From NCBI GenBank assembly GCA_016715405.1, contig JADKAE010000011.1, positions 1 through 64,000 of the forward strand: a stretch of DNA of 64,000 nucleotides, written 5' to 3'. The first letter of the stretch is position 1; every line of letters starts with the position of its first letter. This DNA comes from Saprospiraceae bacterium. Lineage in GTDB: Bacteria > Bacteroidota > Bacteroidia > Chitinophagales > Saprospiraceae. Below the pieces are notes generated by a model. It did no database searches, was not told the DNA's origin, and was given only the letters and a program-made list of their open reading frames with translations. Positions 29,263 through 41,429 of this stretch are shown piece after piece. A program made the position numbers and the translations under genes.

Positions 29263-32200
29263 TTACCGCATAAGCGTCACATCTCCCTTGAATATTTCAG
29301 TGACGCCATCAATAAAGGTTACTTCTGCAAAATACACGTACACACCGGCATTTAGCGGCCGGTTTCTGAAATTGCCGTTCCACCCATAAGCCGGATCATT
29401 GGGCTGGAAGTTGGACGCTTTAAATAGCGATTCACCCCAACGGGAGAAAACGAAAAAAGAATTGATAGTTTGGACTTCCTGCCCGCCGAAAATCATAAAC
29501 ACATCGTTGAGTCCGTCGTTATTGGGTGAAAATCCATTGGGAATATAGATGTCGCGTTGTTTTCGCACATAAAGGGTTAATATATCTTCTGTTTGGCAGC
29601 CGTTTTCGTCTACAATGGTTATGCCATAGGTAGTAGCCACCGTCGGCGATACGCGCACGCTGAGGCAATTTTGGCAATCAGCCTGCTCCGGGCGCCAGAT
29701 GACCGTGTCGAGTTGCTCGGCGGGAATGTTGATGAGTGCCTGCAGCCAGATACTGTCGCCAAGTTGTATCACGGTTTCGTTGCCTTCCAGATTGGTGACC
29801 AGTTCTACCTGCAAGACATTGGGCTGGCTGACATTCAGCAGCAACTCCGATTCGCAACCGGTGGCATCTCTGATAAGCAGGGAATACACACCCGGAGTCA
29901 GGGAGGAGAAAAACGACTGCGAAGTAAACGGCTGGTTGTTGAACGAGTATTGGTAGGGCGCCAGTCCTCCCACCACAGAGTCTACCACAATAATCCCATC
30001 ATTGGAAGCAAAACAAGAGAGCGGTGTTGTGGTGATGTAGGGCGTGAGGAAGTTTACCCCCGACTGCACCTCGACAGCATCGACATCGCTGCAACCTGTG
30101 GCCGTATTTACGACAGTTAGGGTGTAGCTATCTGCCTGTCCGGCAGTGGTTTGTGCTAAGTTGGGCGTGGTTGTCATAGCGCCGCCGGCAGAAGTCCATT
30201 GGTACGTCAGGTTGCTGCCCTGGCTGGTAGCCGTGCCTCCCAGTGCCACTTCGTTTACCTGGCAGCCGAGTGTCCGGTCGGGGCCGGCATCGGCCACCGG
30301 GTTGGGGTTTATCAGGATTTGCACTATATTCGAACTATCGGCGCAGGGTGCTGCCGCATCAGGAAATAACAGAAACCGGTATAATCCGGCAGCCTGTTGA
30401 GCCGCATAGAAGGTACCGTCGGTTGCATCAAATGCGTTGCCCGTGGAGGGCGGCTGGGAAATTTCCTGCCACACACCACCCATATCTTCTCCCATAAGTA
30501 AATCGGCCAGCGCGATCAAGGAATCGGCGCCGCTGCAAAGCGCAGGGTCGGCCAAAGCGAGACCTGCCGATAAAGGCAGGTTGAGCGTTACGGTCAGCGA
30601 AGGAGGCAGGGTCACTGCACAACCGGGCGCCGAGGCCGTAGAGGCGCCTGTCACCGCAAAAGTGGTGGTTTGATCAATAGTGAAAGTACTTATACTGCCC
30701 TGCGATATTCCCGACAGGGTGTCTGCCACGCCATTTACACTCAAAATAACTTCAAAAGAGGTATTTCCACCGGTCCCCGACCAGTTGAGGGTGGCAGGCG
30801 TGCCTTCGCAAACGGCTGCCGGCGCGCTCCAGGCCAGGGAAAGGCTGGGACAAGGCAGCGTTGTGCACGACAAGGTGGAAGTCACATCGCTACACGAAGC
30901 GCTGTCGAGTGCGGTGACTGAAAACATAAGCGTAGTGGACGGCATGATATTGTCAAAAACGACACTGGTAGGGCTTGTCCAGTTGGGCGTATACCCAACC
31001 GGCGCTACCAGGTTATATCCCGCCGCCTGGTCTACGTCGGGCCAGCTCAGGGTAATGCTGTTGAGCGTACTCGAGCAACTCAGCTGAGGCGCATCGAGGG
31101 GGGCATCTACAACGATGCTGTGCATGGTTTGCGGCGATACGCAGCCGTTTTCGCTCACCACCAGGCTGATGTCGTAATTGCCGGCGTTGGGCCAGTTGAC
31201 CTGGTGGGGACCAACCCCCGTGCCGGGCGTAGCTGTGCCGCCGTCAAAATTCCAGGCGTACAAGGCGCCAACGCCTGCTGTACCCGTAAATGCGATGGTA
31301 GCCAATGAGTCGCTGCATACGGATGCGGGCAGCGAAAAGTCGGCAACGGGCGTGAGAAACACGTCAATGGCCAGGCTATCGCTGTAGGTGCATACGGATT
31401 CTATGTAAGTGACAAAGACCCAGTTAACCTGGCCTGCCATGCCGGCCTGAGTAGTCCACAACCCTTCGGAAGCATCGGTGATGCCGTTGCCCGACCAGGT
31501 GAATGTGCCGCCGCCGCCGCTACCTGTGAGCGTAGCTGCCAAGTCGATGGTTTCGGGCGTATTGTCGATGCAAACCAATGCCGGCGGCGTAATATCGATG
31601 GTGACGGGTGGGCATAGGCCGGCAGTGCCGCCAACTGGGCTACGGTAGCCGGGCAAATGCCGTCGCCGAAAGCCGTAACCGAAATTTCTACCTGCGTACC
31701 CGGCGTTAAGACGTTGAATACATAGCTGGTATCGCTTGTAGCAGTGCCCGAAGGGCCGTTGAGCACGGCCACCGTATAGGTATCGGCCTGATCGACCTGC
31801 GGCCAGGAGAACGATACGGAAGTCAGTCCGGTAGTGCAAGTAATAACCGGCGTAGCGAGCGGGGTACTGACGTTAATTTGTTGCGTAACCTGCGCCGAAG
31901 CGCAACCATTTTCTGTCAGATCAAGCGAAACCGTATGTTGGCCGTCTGTTGACCAACTCAGCTCGTAAGGCCCTGCGCCCGTGCCGCTTTGCACGGTAGC
32001 TCCGTCAAAATCCCAGCTATAGGATGCCCCGGAGCCCGCGTTGCCGGTAAAACTTACTATGGCAGTGCTATCCCGGCAAATATCCGGCGTAAGGGTGAAA
32101 GCCGCCACCGGAGTAGCAAAAACGTCGATGATCACAGAATCTGCAGCCGTACAAAGCCCGTCGGAGTAATTGACGTAAATGGTATGCTGCCCCGCGCCCG

Positions 32201-35200
32201 CAGCCGCCGGCGACCAATTGGGGAGGGCAGGATCTATGATACCTGGCCCCGACCAGGTCAGGATGCCACTGCCGCTTGTGACGAGGTTGTAAGGTATACT
32301 AATGGTAGCCGGGGAAGCGCCCAGGCAAATAGCGGGAATAGCCGGGATATCCAGCGCAATGCTATCGCAGGATAAGGTGGTACAGTCTTGAGGCTGTATG
32401 CTACCTGGGCAGGCATTTTCGCTGATCGTCGTAAGCAGTATTTGTACCTGTTCTCCCGGCATCAATCCCATGATGGAAAAACTGGTATCGGAAGTGATCT
32501 CGCCAAAGGGGCCTTGCGTGACGATCACAATATAAGCCTGGGCATTGGCCACGTTATTCCAGTAAAAATCAGTAGACGTAAAAGAGGGATCGCAAGCCAA
32601 CACGGGAATGTCAATGGGTGGATCAACCTGGATTCCTTGTACGGAAAGCGTAGACTGGCACCCGTTTTCTTCTACGCGAAGCCGTAGCAGGCGCACGCCG
32701 GCAGTCGGCCAGGAAACCATATATGGGCCCTGTCCGCTTCCGCTGTGAACTATGCCGTCGGCAAAGTTCCAATCGTAGGTTGCAGCCGCAGAAGCCGTAC
32801 CCGTGTAGGTAATAGCAATCGTATCGAGCAGGCAGATCGTATCCTGGGCGATAAATGAAGCCGTCGGCCTGGGAAATACGTCAATGCCGGTATTGGCCGT
32901 ATACGTGCAATTGTTTTCGGTATAGGTATAGGTAATAATGTTTGTACCGGTATTGGCCTGTAAAGGAGAAAATAACCCAGTGGCCGTATTGATAATACCC
33001 GACCCGGACCAAATACCTGTGCCGTTGCCGCTGCCGCCGCTTGTAGTAGCTTGCAGCATTACATTAGCCTGGTTGGGCGTGGTACAAATCAAATCAGGTG
33101 CGGTGAGCGAGATATCCAGCATCGGGCAGTCGGCGGCGATACAGGTGCGTTCCACCATTAGGTCGGGGCAAGGCCCTCCTGTAGTAGCGGTTAGCGAAAT
33201 AGTTACCGAATCGCCCGGTGTCAGGCCGGTAAATGCAAAACTCGTATCGCTGTCCATCATCCCGCCGGGGCCCTGGAGGATGTTCACGGTATATCCTTGC
33301 ACACCCGGGTCGTCGGGCCAATAAAAAGTGATTGTACTACTGGTGGTTTGGCAATTTATAGCCGGAGGTGTGAGTGGGGCAACCACTTGAATATCGTGGG
33401 TAGTATCTGCTTCACAAACGCCCTGTGTAACTGTGAGGGCAATAGTGCGCGCTCCGCTGCTCGCCCAGGTAATCTGGTAAGGCCCCGCGCCGCTGCCAGA
33501 GGTTATGGCGCCGCCGTCAAATAGCCAGGTATACACGGCGCTTGTATCCGCCATTCCTGAAAAAGAGATCGTAGCGGTATCGCCCACACAAATCGTTGTA
33601 TCGCCTTGTATTGCAACAATAGGAGGGTTTTGAACGACAATGAGAATGGTATCGAAACTGGCGCAGGCGTTTACTTCATAATCAAACCGCACCAGGTGGG
33701 TGCGGGTGGCCAGGCCGGACTAAATATACCTTCAACCGTATCGGTAATACCCGAACCGCTCCAGGCGCCTATGCCGGTTGTATCTGATAGATTTACAGTG
33801 AGTTGTATCTCTGATGCCGCGTTATCGTTACACAGCGGTGCGACCGGGTCGATAGTTACCACGGCAGGTATACAAAGCGTAGTGGTGCAACTTATCGAGC
33901 CGCTGAAGACGCTGTTGCAGCCGTTTGCGCCCAGGCTTTGTACCTGGTATTGCACGGTCTGGCCTGGCATAAGTCCGGTAGAAGTATAAGTGGCGCCGGT
34001 CACCGTAACTTGCTGGTTATTATTAATATTTACAATATAAGAACTAGCGCCGGCCACTGCCGGCCAGTTGATAGTGATAGCGGATTCCGTTACCTGTCCG
34101 CAAGTGGGTTGGGGCACGGCGGGGGGGGCGTTAACCGTAATAGGTTGGGTGATAGTGGCCCCACAGGGTGCGCTGCCCACGGTATAACTCACATTAAAGT
34201 TACCTGCTCCCAACGTGGCGGGGTTAAAAGTCGTGGCTATGGCGCCGTTGATTCGCCAGGTGCCTCCGCTTAACGCGCCGGGGCTGAGCAGGGTGTTGAG
34301 GTTGAATGCCGGCGCAGTAGTACACAGGGGTGGGGGAGGCGTCCATGTGGCATTGGGCAGCGGGTTTATTTCAATAGTTTGGGTGTAATTATTAATACAA
34401 GGAAAAGTGCCCACCGTATACGTCACCACATGAGGACCCACGCCTAACACAGCGGGATTAAAAAAAGTAGCGGGTGTGCCGTTAACCGTCCAGGTTCCGC
34501 CTGTTTGCGAGCTGGGCAACAGCATCGTATTCAGGTTGAAGACGGGAGAGCCGATGCACAAATTGGGGGGCGGCGCCCAGGTGGCCACGGGCAGGGGTAA
34601 AACCACAATAAAATGGGTTTCCTGGTCCGAGCAAGGGGCTTGTGTCACGCTATACGTAACCGTATGCGCGCCGGGGCCCCATTGCCCGGGGTCGAATACG
34701 TTGGTAGGAAATCCATTGATGGTCCAGGTACCGCCGGGGGTAGAGCCGGGGTTCAAGCAGCGAACTCAGCAAAATGGGCTGTGATTGTACACAAAGGTTT
34801 GTGGGCGCCGTCCAGGCGGCATTCAGGTTCACCACATTCACCGTTACTGTATTCACCGCTGTGCAGACCTCGGCCAAAAACAAATCGTCGATGGCGAAGT
34901 CGTTGCCGCTCAGCGCCGTATTTTGGTTAACAATACAAATTTCCACCGAAGAAGCGCCTCCCGAGTTCCAGATTTGGCTGAATTGCTGCCATTGGCAGGT
35001 AGTAGCGGGCGGGCTGAAAATGCCGCCGACAATAGCGCCGTTGAATGAAAACTGCAATTGTGCCGGCGAGGTGCTGATCACAGAGGCGACCCAAGCGCTA
35101 AACGAGTAATTGGTAAAGGGTATTACGTTAATTGTTTGGCATGAAATATCTTGATTGGGTACGCCCGCGCCGTTAACTACAAGCATATTTCCGCCGCCGG

Positions 35201-35693
35201 TATGGTCGGGGCAATTGGCAAAATTGGTATGGGTAAGACTGGCGTTGGTAGCTACGGCGTATTGACCTTCGCTTGATAACAAGCCGAAAGAACCGCCGGT
35301 GCCGGGAATATAATCGCTGGTGAACCCTCCAAATCCTGCATTAAAATTGCCGTTTGTGACCAGGTTCATATTGGATGTACCTGAAACGTTGACGGTAAAC
35401 GTAGTAGTTTGGTTGACTACGGCAGTGGTACTCAGACTGTTGGGATTAGCTACGCCGGTGGTGGGCGTCCACATTACCTGCGTGACCATTCCTCCCTGCA
35501 CGATTGCATTGAGGTTGACCGTTTGGCCGGGCATACAGATTGTACTGGGATTTGCTTGAGCTGTAACAGATAAATTACATGCCAGCGGTGTCGGTGATGC
35601 GGCGTAGGGAGGACCTTCAGGCAATTGCGCCGGGTTAGAAATAAGCCACCCCACCACAAGCGACTGCAGGAATGCTGTCAAATTTGTAGTCAT
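29263..35693 (-). CDS. Second giant T9SS-exported surface protein (frameshifted)
   Basis: About 2,140 residues once the frames are joined. The N-terminal third begins after a poorly defined leader. It has a module (NLVTNGNFNAGFGGF, SSEGQYAVATN, NDFAIDDLFLAEVC) shared with the third giant protein and likely a carbohydrate-binding-like jelly roll. Then come TWTINGxPTxxFxP repeats of about 75 residues (34750-34200). Alternating PKD-type (YTWLFDGGA, YDWNFADG, YAWNFDGG) and fibronectin-III-like units follow. The C-terminus is a gliding-associated sorting domain: YIPNGFSPNNDGLND, FSRWGESLF, YGWNGNFRNRPLNAGVYVY. Frame breaks lie near 34745, 33700 and 31620, in C/G-runs. Export by T9SS is clear from the C-terminus; the role (adhesion, matrix) is inferred. 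Confidence 0.83.
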
Positions 35694-35792
35694 GTGTGAG
35701 TAATGTTAAAAATGTCAAATGCGATGTCAGTACCTTCCTAAACTTAAGTCCAATGGGGGGATGACGTTGTGGTACAAAAGATTTGAAGAAAA

Positions 35793-35840
35793 CGTCTCAC
35801 GAGCTGAACCAGGAATACCGGTTGAACAGCCTGTGAGACG
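35793..35840 (-). terminator. Stem-loop terminator between the second and third giant proteins
   Basis: CGTCTCAC and GTGAGACG form a perfect 8-bp stem, with further inner pairing (GAACC/GGTT). On the minus strand it is followed by TTTTCTTC. It sits about 75 bp after the minus-strand stop at 35914. Confidence 0.7.
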
Positions 35841-35913
35841 CTTTCTCTGGAAAACGCTGGAAAGATAGTGATTTCCCGGTTTTTACAACCAAGGATTAAG
35901 TTACACATCAATA

Positions 35914-38281
35914 TTAGCGCAATAAGGAGACTTCTCCAGATTGAATTATGATTTCGCCGTCTTCCATTTCGATTTCGGCTACATACACATACAAACCTTG
36001 TGAGGCCTTTCTGCCGTTTACTTCGCCATTCCAGCCGGTATCGGTACTATTGGGGGCGATATTGGTCGCTTTGTACACCAGGGCGCCCCAGCGGTCGTGC
36101 ACGCTCAGATAATTGATCTGTTTTACGCCTGTGCCGGTAAATACGGTAAACAGGTCGTTGATGCCGTCGCTATTGGGGGAAAAGGCATTGGGTAGATAAA
36201 GCCGGTAGCGTTTGATCACCAGAATGGTAATTTGCGCAGAGGCGGAACAGCCGTTGAGGTCAAAAGCCGTCACGGTGTAGGTCGTAGCCGTATCGGGCGA
36301 TACGAAGGCATTGTCGCAACCAAAACAACCCGGCAATGCGGGCGTCCAGATCAGCGTATCCACCTGATCGGCGGGCAGGCTGACCACCGCGCGGATGCGG
36401 ATACTATCGCCCAGGGTTACCGAAGGCACTTGCTGATTGCCGTCGGCGCTAAGCGCAACGCTGATTTGCGAGGGGGCGTCGAGCGTAAACTGGAGCGTGG
36501 TATCGCAGCCGAAAGCATCCATCACCGCAATCGAGTAATCGCCGGGCGTGAGTCCGCCAAACAGGGTTTCCGCCTGGAAGGCGCCGCCGTTGATGGCATA
36601 GGTATAGGGAGTAGTACCGCCGCTGACGGGGCCGACGGTAATCGTGCCGCTGTCGGGTTTGTCGCAGGTGACGGGTGTTACAGTGGCCGATGCGCTGATC
36701 GAAGCGATATTGGAGGTCACTACCACCTCATCGGTCGAGCTGCAGCCGTTGCTGGGGTCGGTCACGGTCAGAATATAGGTATCGCCTTGTGTGGCGTTGG
36801 TCGTTGCATTTTCGGGTTGATCCACCAAATTGCCGCCAACGGAGGTCCATTGGTATTTCATACCCGGCGACGTATTAGGCCCGCCGAGGGTAGTGGTATT
36901 CATTGTACAGTCGATGGCGGCATCGGCGCCGGCGTCGGCGGTGGGAGATGCATTGATGTTTATGGTGACGGCAGTAATGGCGTCGATACAAGCGCCTTGC
37001 CCCGCAACGGTATACAAAAAAGTATACACACCGGGCGACTGGCCTGCGGCGTTGAAGTCGCCGGTGGCGGCATTGAAAGCGCCGCCGGTGGAAGGAGTCG
37101 CAGATGTTTCTGCCCAGGCTCACCCGCATCTGCTCCGGTGAGCAGGAACCCAGTAGTACGTTTGCAGCGGTGCTAGTGCAAAAATTCATGGGCGGTTCGG
37201 CTGTGCCGGCGTTAGGCGCCGTGGATATATTGACGGATTGAAAGCTTTCCTCTGTACAAGGCCCTTGAGTTACCGTATAGCGAATGGTATGCAAACCGGG
37301 AGATAGCGCTGCGGGATCGAGCGTAGTAGCGGCTATGCCGTCTATCGTCCAGGCGCCGCCGGTAGTTGCCGTAGGCGTCAACAGCGTATTGAGGTCGGTA
37401 GCGATATCGCTGCTGCACAGGTCGGCGGGGGTAGTCCAGGAGGCATCGAGGTTGGCTACGGTCACCGTCAGCTCGTCGGTGGCCACGCATATTTTTTGCA
37501 GGGTGATATCGTCGAGGGCAAAGTCATTGCCGGCGGGAGTAAAGTTGACATTGCGCACGCAAATTTCCACGCTGGTAGCTGTAGCTGAATTCCAGATGGC
37601 GGTAAATTGGGTCCAGTTGCAGGTAGTGGGAGATGCGTTAAAAATATTGCCCAGCAAAGTGCCGTTGGCGGAAAACTGGAGTTTGGCCGGGTTTTGGCTC
37701 ACCACCGAAGTGGCCCAGGCGCCGAACTGGTACTCCGTATTGGCTTCTACCGTCACCGTTTGGCACCACACCGCCGAGGCGGTTCCGGAGGCATTCACCA
37801 CCATCATATAGTTATTGCCGGGGCCGTGGTCGTTGCAATCGGCGAATTGGTTGTGGGTAGTACCCGAATTGATAGCCAGCGCGTATTGTCCTTCGTTGCT
37901 GAGCAACCCTACGCCGCCGCCCGTGCCGTAGATATAGTCGCTGTTGAACGACACCGTATCAAACACGGCAAAATCGCCGTTGACGATCAAGTTGGTGGGG
38001 GATAGGCTGCGCACGCTGAGTTGATAGGTAGTAGTGGCATTGACCGTGGCATTGGTGTTGAGACTGGCCGGGTTGGCCACGCCCGTGTTGGGCGTCCAGG
38101 CCGAAGTCAGATAAGTGCCCGTCACCGTGCCGCTCAGGCTCACGGTTGCGCCGGGGGCGCACACGATGGCATCTGCACCGGCGTTGACGGTGGTGTTACA
38201 AACCTGCGCGCCAAGCATATTTGCCCAGAGCATTGCACATACGATGCCTGAAAAGGCGAAAAACGAAAGTCGCTTCTTCAT
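35914..38281 (-). CDS. Third T9SS-exported surface protein (frameshifted)
   Basis: About 790 residues. A clear signal peptide (LSFFAFSGIVCAMLWANMLGAQ) is followed by a PKD-like unit. Next comes the module NLIVNGDFAVFDTVSFNSDYI...NEGQYALAIN...NDFALDDITLQKIC, closely related to the N-terminal module of the second giant protein. A TWTIDGIAATTLDP repeat, another Ig-like unit (ADAAIDCTMNTTTLGG) and a SprB-like repeat come after it. The C-terminus is a gliding-associated sorting domain: YLPNAFSPNSDGINDLFTVF, HDRWGALVYKA, GWNGEVNGR. A frameshift near 37100 joins the frames 38281-36875 and 37029-35914. The protein looks like a short paralogue of the second giant protein, so local duplication is likely. 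Confidence 0.85.
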
Positions 38282-38352
38282 AAGTATTGAGCTGAATTAA
38301 TGGTTGTTCTCGCTCTGGCCGTCCTTATTTTTTACAAGACTGATTTGGAAAT

Positions 38353-38360
38353 CAAAGGTA
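38353..38360 (-). promoter_or_regulatory. -7 promoter element of the third surface-protein gene
   Basis: On the minus strand this reads TACCTTTG, a match to TAnnTTTG, 72 bp before the start codon. No -33 TTG is found at the right distance. Confidence 0.45.
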
Positions 38361-38390
38361 GAAAAAAAAGAAGGTTAGTTGGTTGTTTGG

Positions 38391-38437
38391 GGTGACAAAG
38401 GTGACAGGGTGACAAGGTGACAGGGTGACAGGGTGAT
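38391..38437. repeat. GGTGACAA/GGTGACAG octamer array in a divergent gap
   Basis: Six units of eight bases run between the divergently transcribed third surface-protein gene and the conflict operon. The same unit type appears at 4839-4862 and, in reverse complement, several times in 56317-57510. Confidence 0.85.
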
Positions 38438-38559
38438 CAATTTTTTACTCGGATGTGGGGGATGATGAAGGATGGGAAGGAAGGGAGGAAAAAAACACAT
38501 GGTTCTTCGCAATTATTGGCTTCTTTCTTATCTTTCCGCGTGAAAACGCCGAAAAACCC

Positions 38560-40483
38560 ATGGGGAATAAGAAAGGAGTTATTTTATTAACCTATTGCAA
38601 TCAGCCTTCAGCCTATCTGCAAAATCTATCGCCGGAGGTATTGGCTATTAAAGACCGTCTTGCCGGCCAAGCTGTTTCAGATTATTTTAAAATAGAAATC
38701 GAACCCATTGATTCGCCGGTAGATATAACCAATCGACTTACCAATTACAAAGACGAGCTTGTTTTTTTTTCCTATAGCGGTCATGCAGCAGAAGAGGAAA
38801 TACTGCTTTCGGGAGGGGCAGTACATGGGTTTTCTATGATGGAATTACTGGCCCAATGTCCGAATCTCAAAATGGTATTGCTGAACGGGTGTTCTACCGC
38901 CCTATTGGCACAAAAGGCCGCGAGTTGGGTATTCCCATCCTCATCGGCACCAATCGCAGCGTGCCCTGACCTCGATGCCAAGGAATTTGCCATACGACTG
39001 TTTGAACAATTGCGCGACCGCGAAACAGTGAGGAGGGCATACGATTTTGCAAAGCCGGCCTCGAGGATAAATAATCCAGACAATGCCGACCGGGCGGGAA
39101 GACAGGATCCTCAGGCAGCGCCGGCAGGAGAGCTTTGGGATTGCTTTGCAAATGAAGATGCTTTATTGGATAAAAACCTCTTCAAGCTCTGCTATTTGCC
39201 GGCACAAGTATCATTTGCAAACGAGCGGGCAGGTGTACCGAAGGTATTTGTTATTCATAATGAAATAGGGCGAACGATTTATAAGGACATTCTGGAAAGG
39301 GCTCCTTTAGAAGACATTGCTTCCGGGAGCATTTCGAGCGCTTTTATCAATGACAATGCTGAAACAATTGACCAAGATACGGTGGCAAAATTTTGGAATG
39401 CCGCCGACGCCATTTGTTTGCTTGTGAGTGATGTCGGATTTACAACCCGTTTCTGGCCCCAAATTACCAACCATATTAATGAACTTCGTCTGGCAAATCC
39501 CAAGCCTTTTTTTGTTTCTAATATCAACATCGAGCTAGATTATTTCAAAAACTTTTTGGAAAAAATTGACGGCTGCCAGGAATTTCCAAACAGACTTTTG
39601 TGGGGTGCGGTACACTCTGTCGAATCTTTAAACAGAAATAATCCAGGCGCAGGTTACAGCTCCCTTATTAAATGGCTTCGCGATAAACTCTCCTCTAAAG
39701 TCGATGAAGTTCATTTAAAAAAGCAACTCCATATTTTTAACTATAATCGGCAACAAACAGACTTTGAAGAGCATGTTGATAGTGATGTACGACATCATTT
39801 TATTCTGATAGAGGGCTCTCTCACCTGCGGCCAGGAATGGCTGATCAAACGTTTACTGGGGGGCAATGAGTTGAATATCAATCTTCAACAAACTAATCCC
39901 CTCAAACTCGACTTTTCCGGCGAAGAAATCCAATCTGCCGAACAGCTATGGGAACGCCTTGGCGCCACGGTAGTAGGCAAAACGGTACGGGCGGAAATCG
40001 TACAGGAAGTAAGCAACCGTCTGCAACGCGAAAACTTGGTCATTGTGCTGGACCGCGTTCACAGTGCGGGAAAACGCCGGCCAATTGACGCAAACCCGCG
40101 GTATCCTCGAGACATTCTGGCAGGAGTGGACGACCGCTTTTGCAGCTGTCGATACGCCGCACCGACTGGTAATTGTGGCCGTCAACCGTGGGTACGACGA
40201 AGAGGCGGGCTCTGGGAAATTAGAGCTCATGCCCCAAAAGCAGGGCAACCACAGCCTTTTTGCCTTGTCGCCCATCCGATTACTGAAAGGCGATTACGGC
40301 AAAAATACGCTCGGCAACTGGCACCGCAATCACAACAACGACGTTTTTTCTCCTTTAGAATATCAAAAACTAATCGAAAAACGCGACGACGTGCTGCTTG
40401 ACCCGCACATCACAAGCGTGGTGCACAAGATTTGCGCAGTTTATCAATGCGAAGGCATTTACTCTCAACTATTTCAATTATGA
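38560..40483 (+). CDS. Caspase-like protein with a TIR-like middle region and an iSTAND-type NTPase-like domain (frameshifted)
   Basis: First gene of the conflict operon. The N-terminal part (residues about 1-190) has the caspase/CHAT dyad motifs: His in FFSYSGHAAEEE and Cys in VLLNGCSTALLA, with GIPILIGTNRSVPDLDA following in a corrected frame. A middle part (about 225-385; KVFVIHNE, ADAICLLVSDVGFTTRFW) looks TIR-like in order but is uncertain. The last 260 residues match the inactive-STAND pattern: FNYNRQQTDF, FILIEGSLTCGQEWLIKRLL, NLVIVLDRVH. Such proteins sense or relay a signal and the protease part is the likely effector. I start at ATG 38560; the in-frame start at 38455 adds an unlikely segment. 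Compensated indels lie near 38930/38970 and a net shift near 40067. The stop overlaps the start of the next gene (ttATGa). Confidence 0.75.
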
Positions 40484-41423
40484 GCCTCATCAAAGAAAAA
40501 ACTACAAGCGCTACGAAGGTGCAGCGCTGACCCAATACAACGAACCGTGCGACCTCGACGCGTATTACCCCAGCGAGGAACTCAAGGAAGCCGTAGAACT
40601 AGCCCGTCTTCTACGGCGTCCCCTGTTGCTGCGCGGCGAACCTGGCTGCGGCAAAACCCGCCTGGCAGAAGCGCTGGCTTTTGAGCTATACGATAAGGAT
40701 TACAAAAAACACTATTTCCCCTGGTATATCAAATCGTCTACCAAAGCTAGGGAGGGGCTTTACACCTTCGACCACCTGAAGCGGCTACGCGACGTAAATA
40801 TGGAAAAAGAAAACGTCGACTTGAAAACCTACCGGAAATGGGGTAAACTAGGTGATGCTTTCCGGCAATCTACCGCCGAAAAACCGGCCATCGTATTGAT
40901 CGACGAAATCGACAAGGCCGACCTCGACTTTCCCAACGACCTCTTGCTGGAATTGGACGAGAGCAAATTCGATATTCCCGAAACCGGTGAAGATCCGATC
41001 GAGGCAAAATACCCTCCGATCATCATCATCACCAGCAACGACGAAAAAGAATTGCCGGGCGCTTTCCTGCGCCGCTGTATTTTTCACTATATCGAGTTTC
41101 CCGGAGAAGACCTCCTTCTCAAAATCGTGTACGCAAAGCTCGCCGCCACGTTTGAAAAAACGCTGCCGGAAACGGCTATAAAACAATTGATATCGCGCTT
41201 TAAACAACTGCACGAAAACATGGCCAACTCCGCCAACGCCGATTTGCCGCCTTCTACCAGCGCTTTGCTCGACTGGGTGCAGATCATCACGCACAATGTG
41301 CAGGCCGGCCTGCTGAGCTTTACGGAAGAAGGAGAACTAAAAAATTGGGAAGACAAGCTTCCCTTCCCTGGTTTGCTTTTAAAAAGCTTCGACGACTACC
41401 GCTCTTTCCGCGGCGCTAAATGA
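40481..41423 (+). CDS. MoxR-family AAA+ ATPase (frameshifted near the start)
   Basis: A MoxR-type ATPase. Walker A is GEPGCGKTRLAEA, Walker B is AIVLIDEIDKADLDFPNDLL, and a sensor-1 region reads IIIITSNDEKELPGAFLRRC. The start ATG at 40481 overlaps the upstream stop. Read from there, the frame needs one extra A in the A-run near 40500 (MSLIKEKNYKRYEG...), after which it is open to 41423. MoxR ATPases act with vWA proteins as chaperone-like remodellers; the vWA gene follows seven bases later. The pair is the core of the known NTP-dependent MoxR-vWA conflict systems. Confidence 0.88.
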
Positions 41424-41429
41424 TAAACC

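Noticed and set aside
38455..38559. Upstream in-frame extension of the caspase-like protein
   Set aside because: The extra 35 residues are partly encoded by the end of the octamer array region and do not resemble the family; homology begins at the ATG at 38560.
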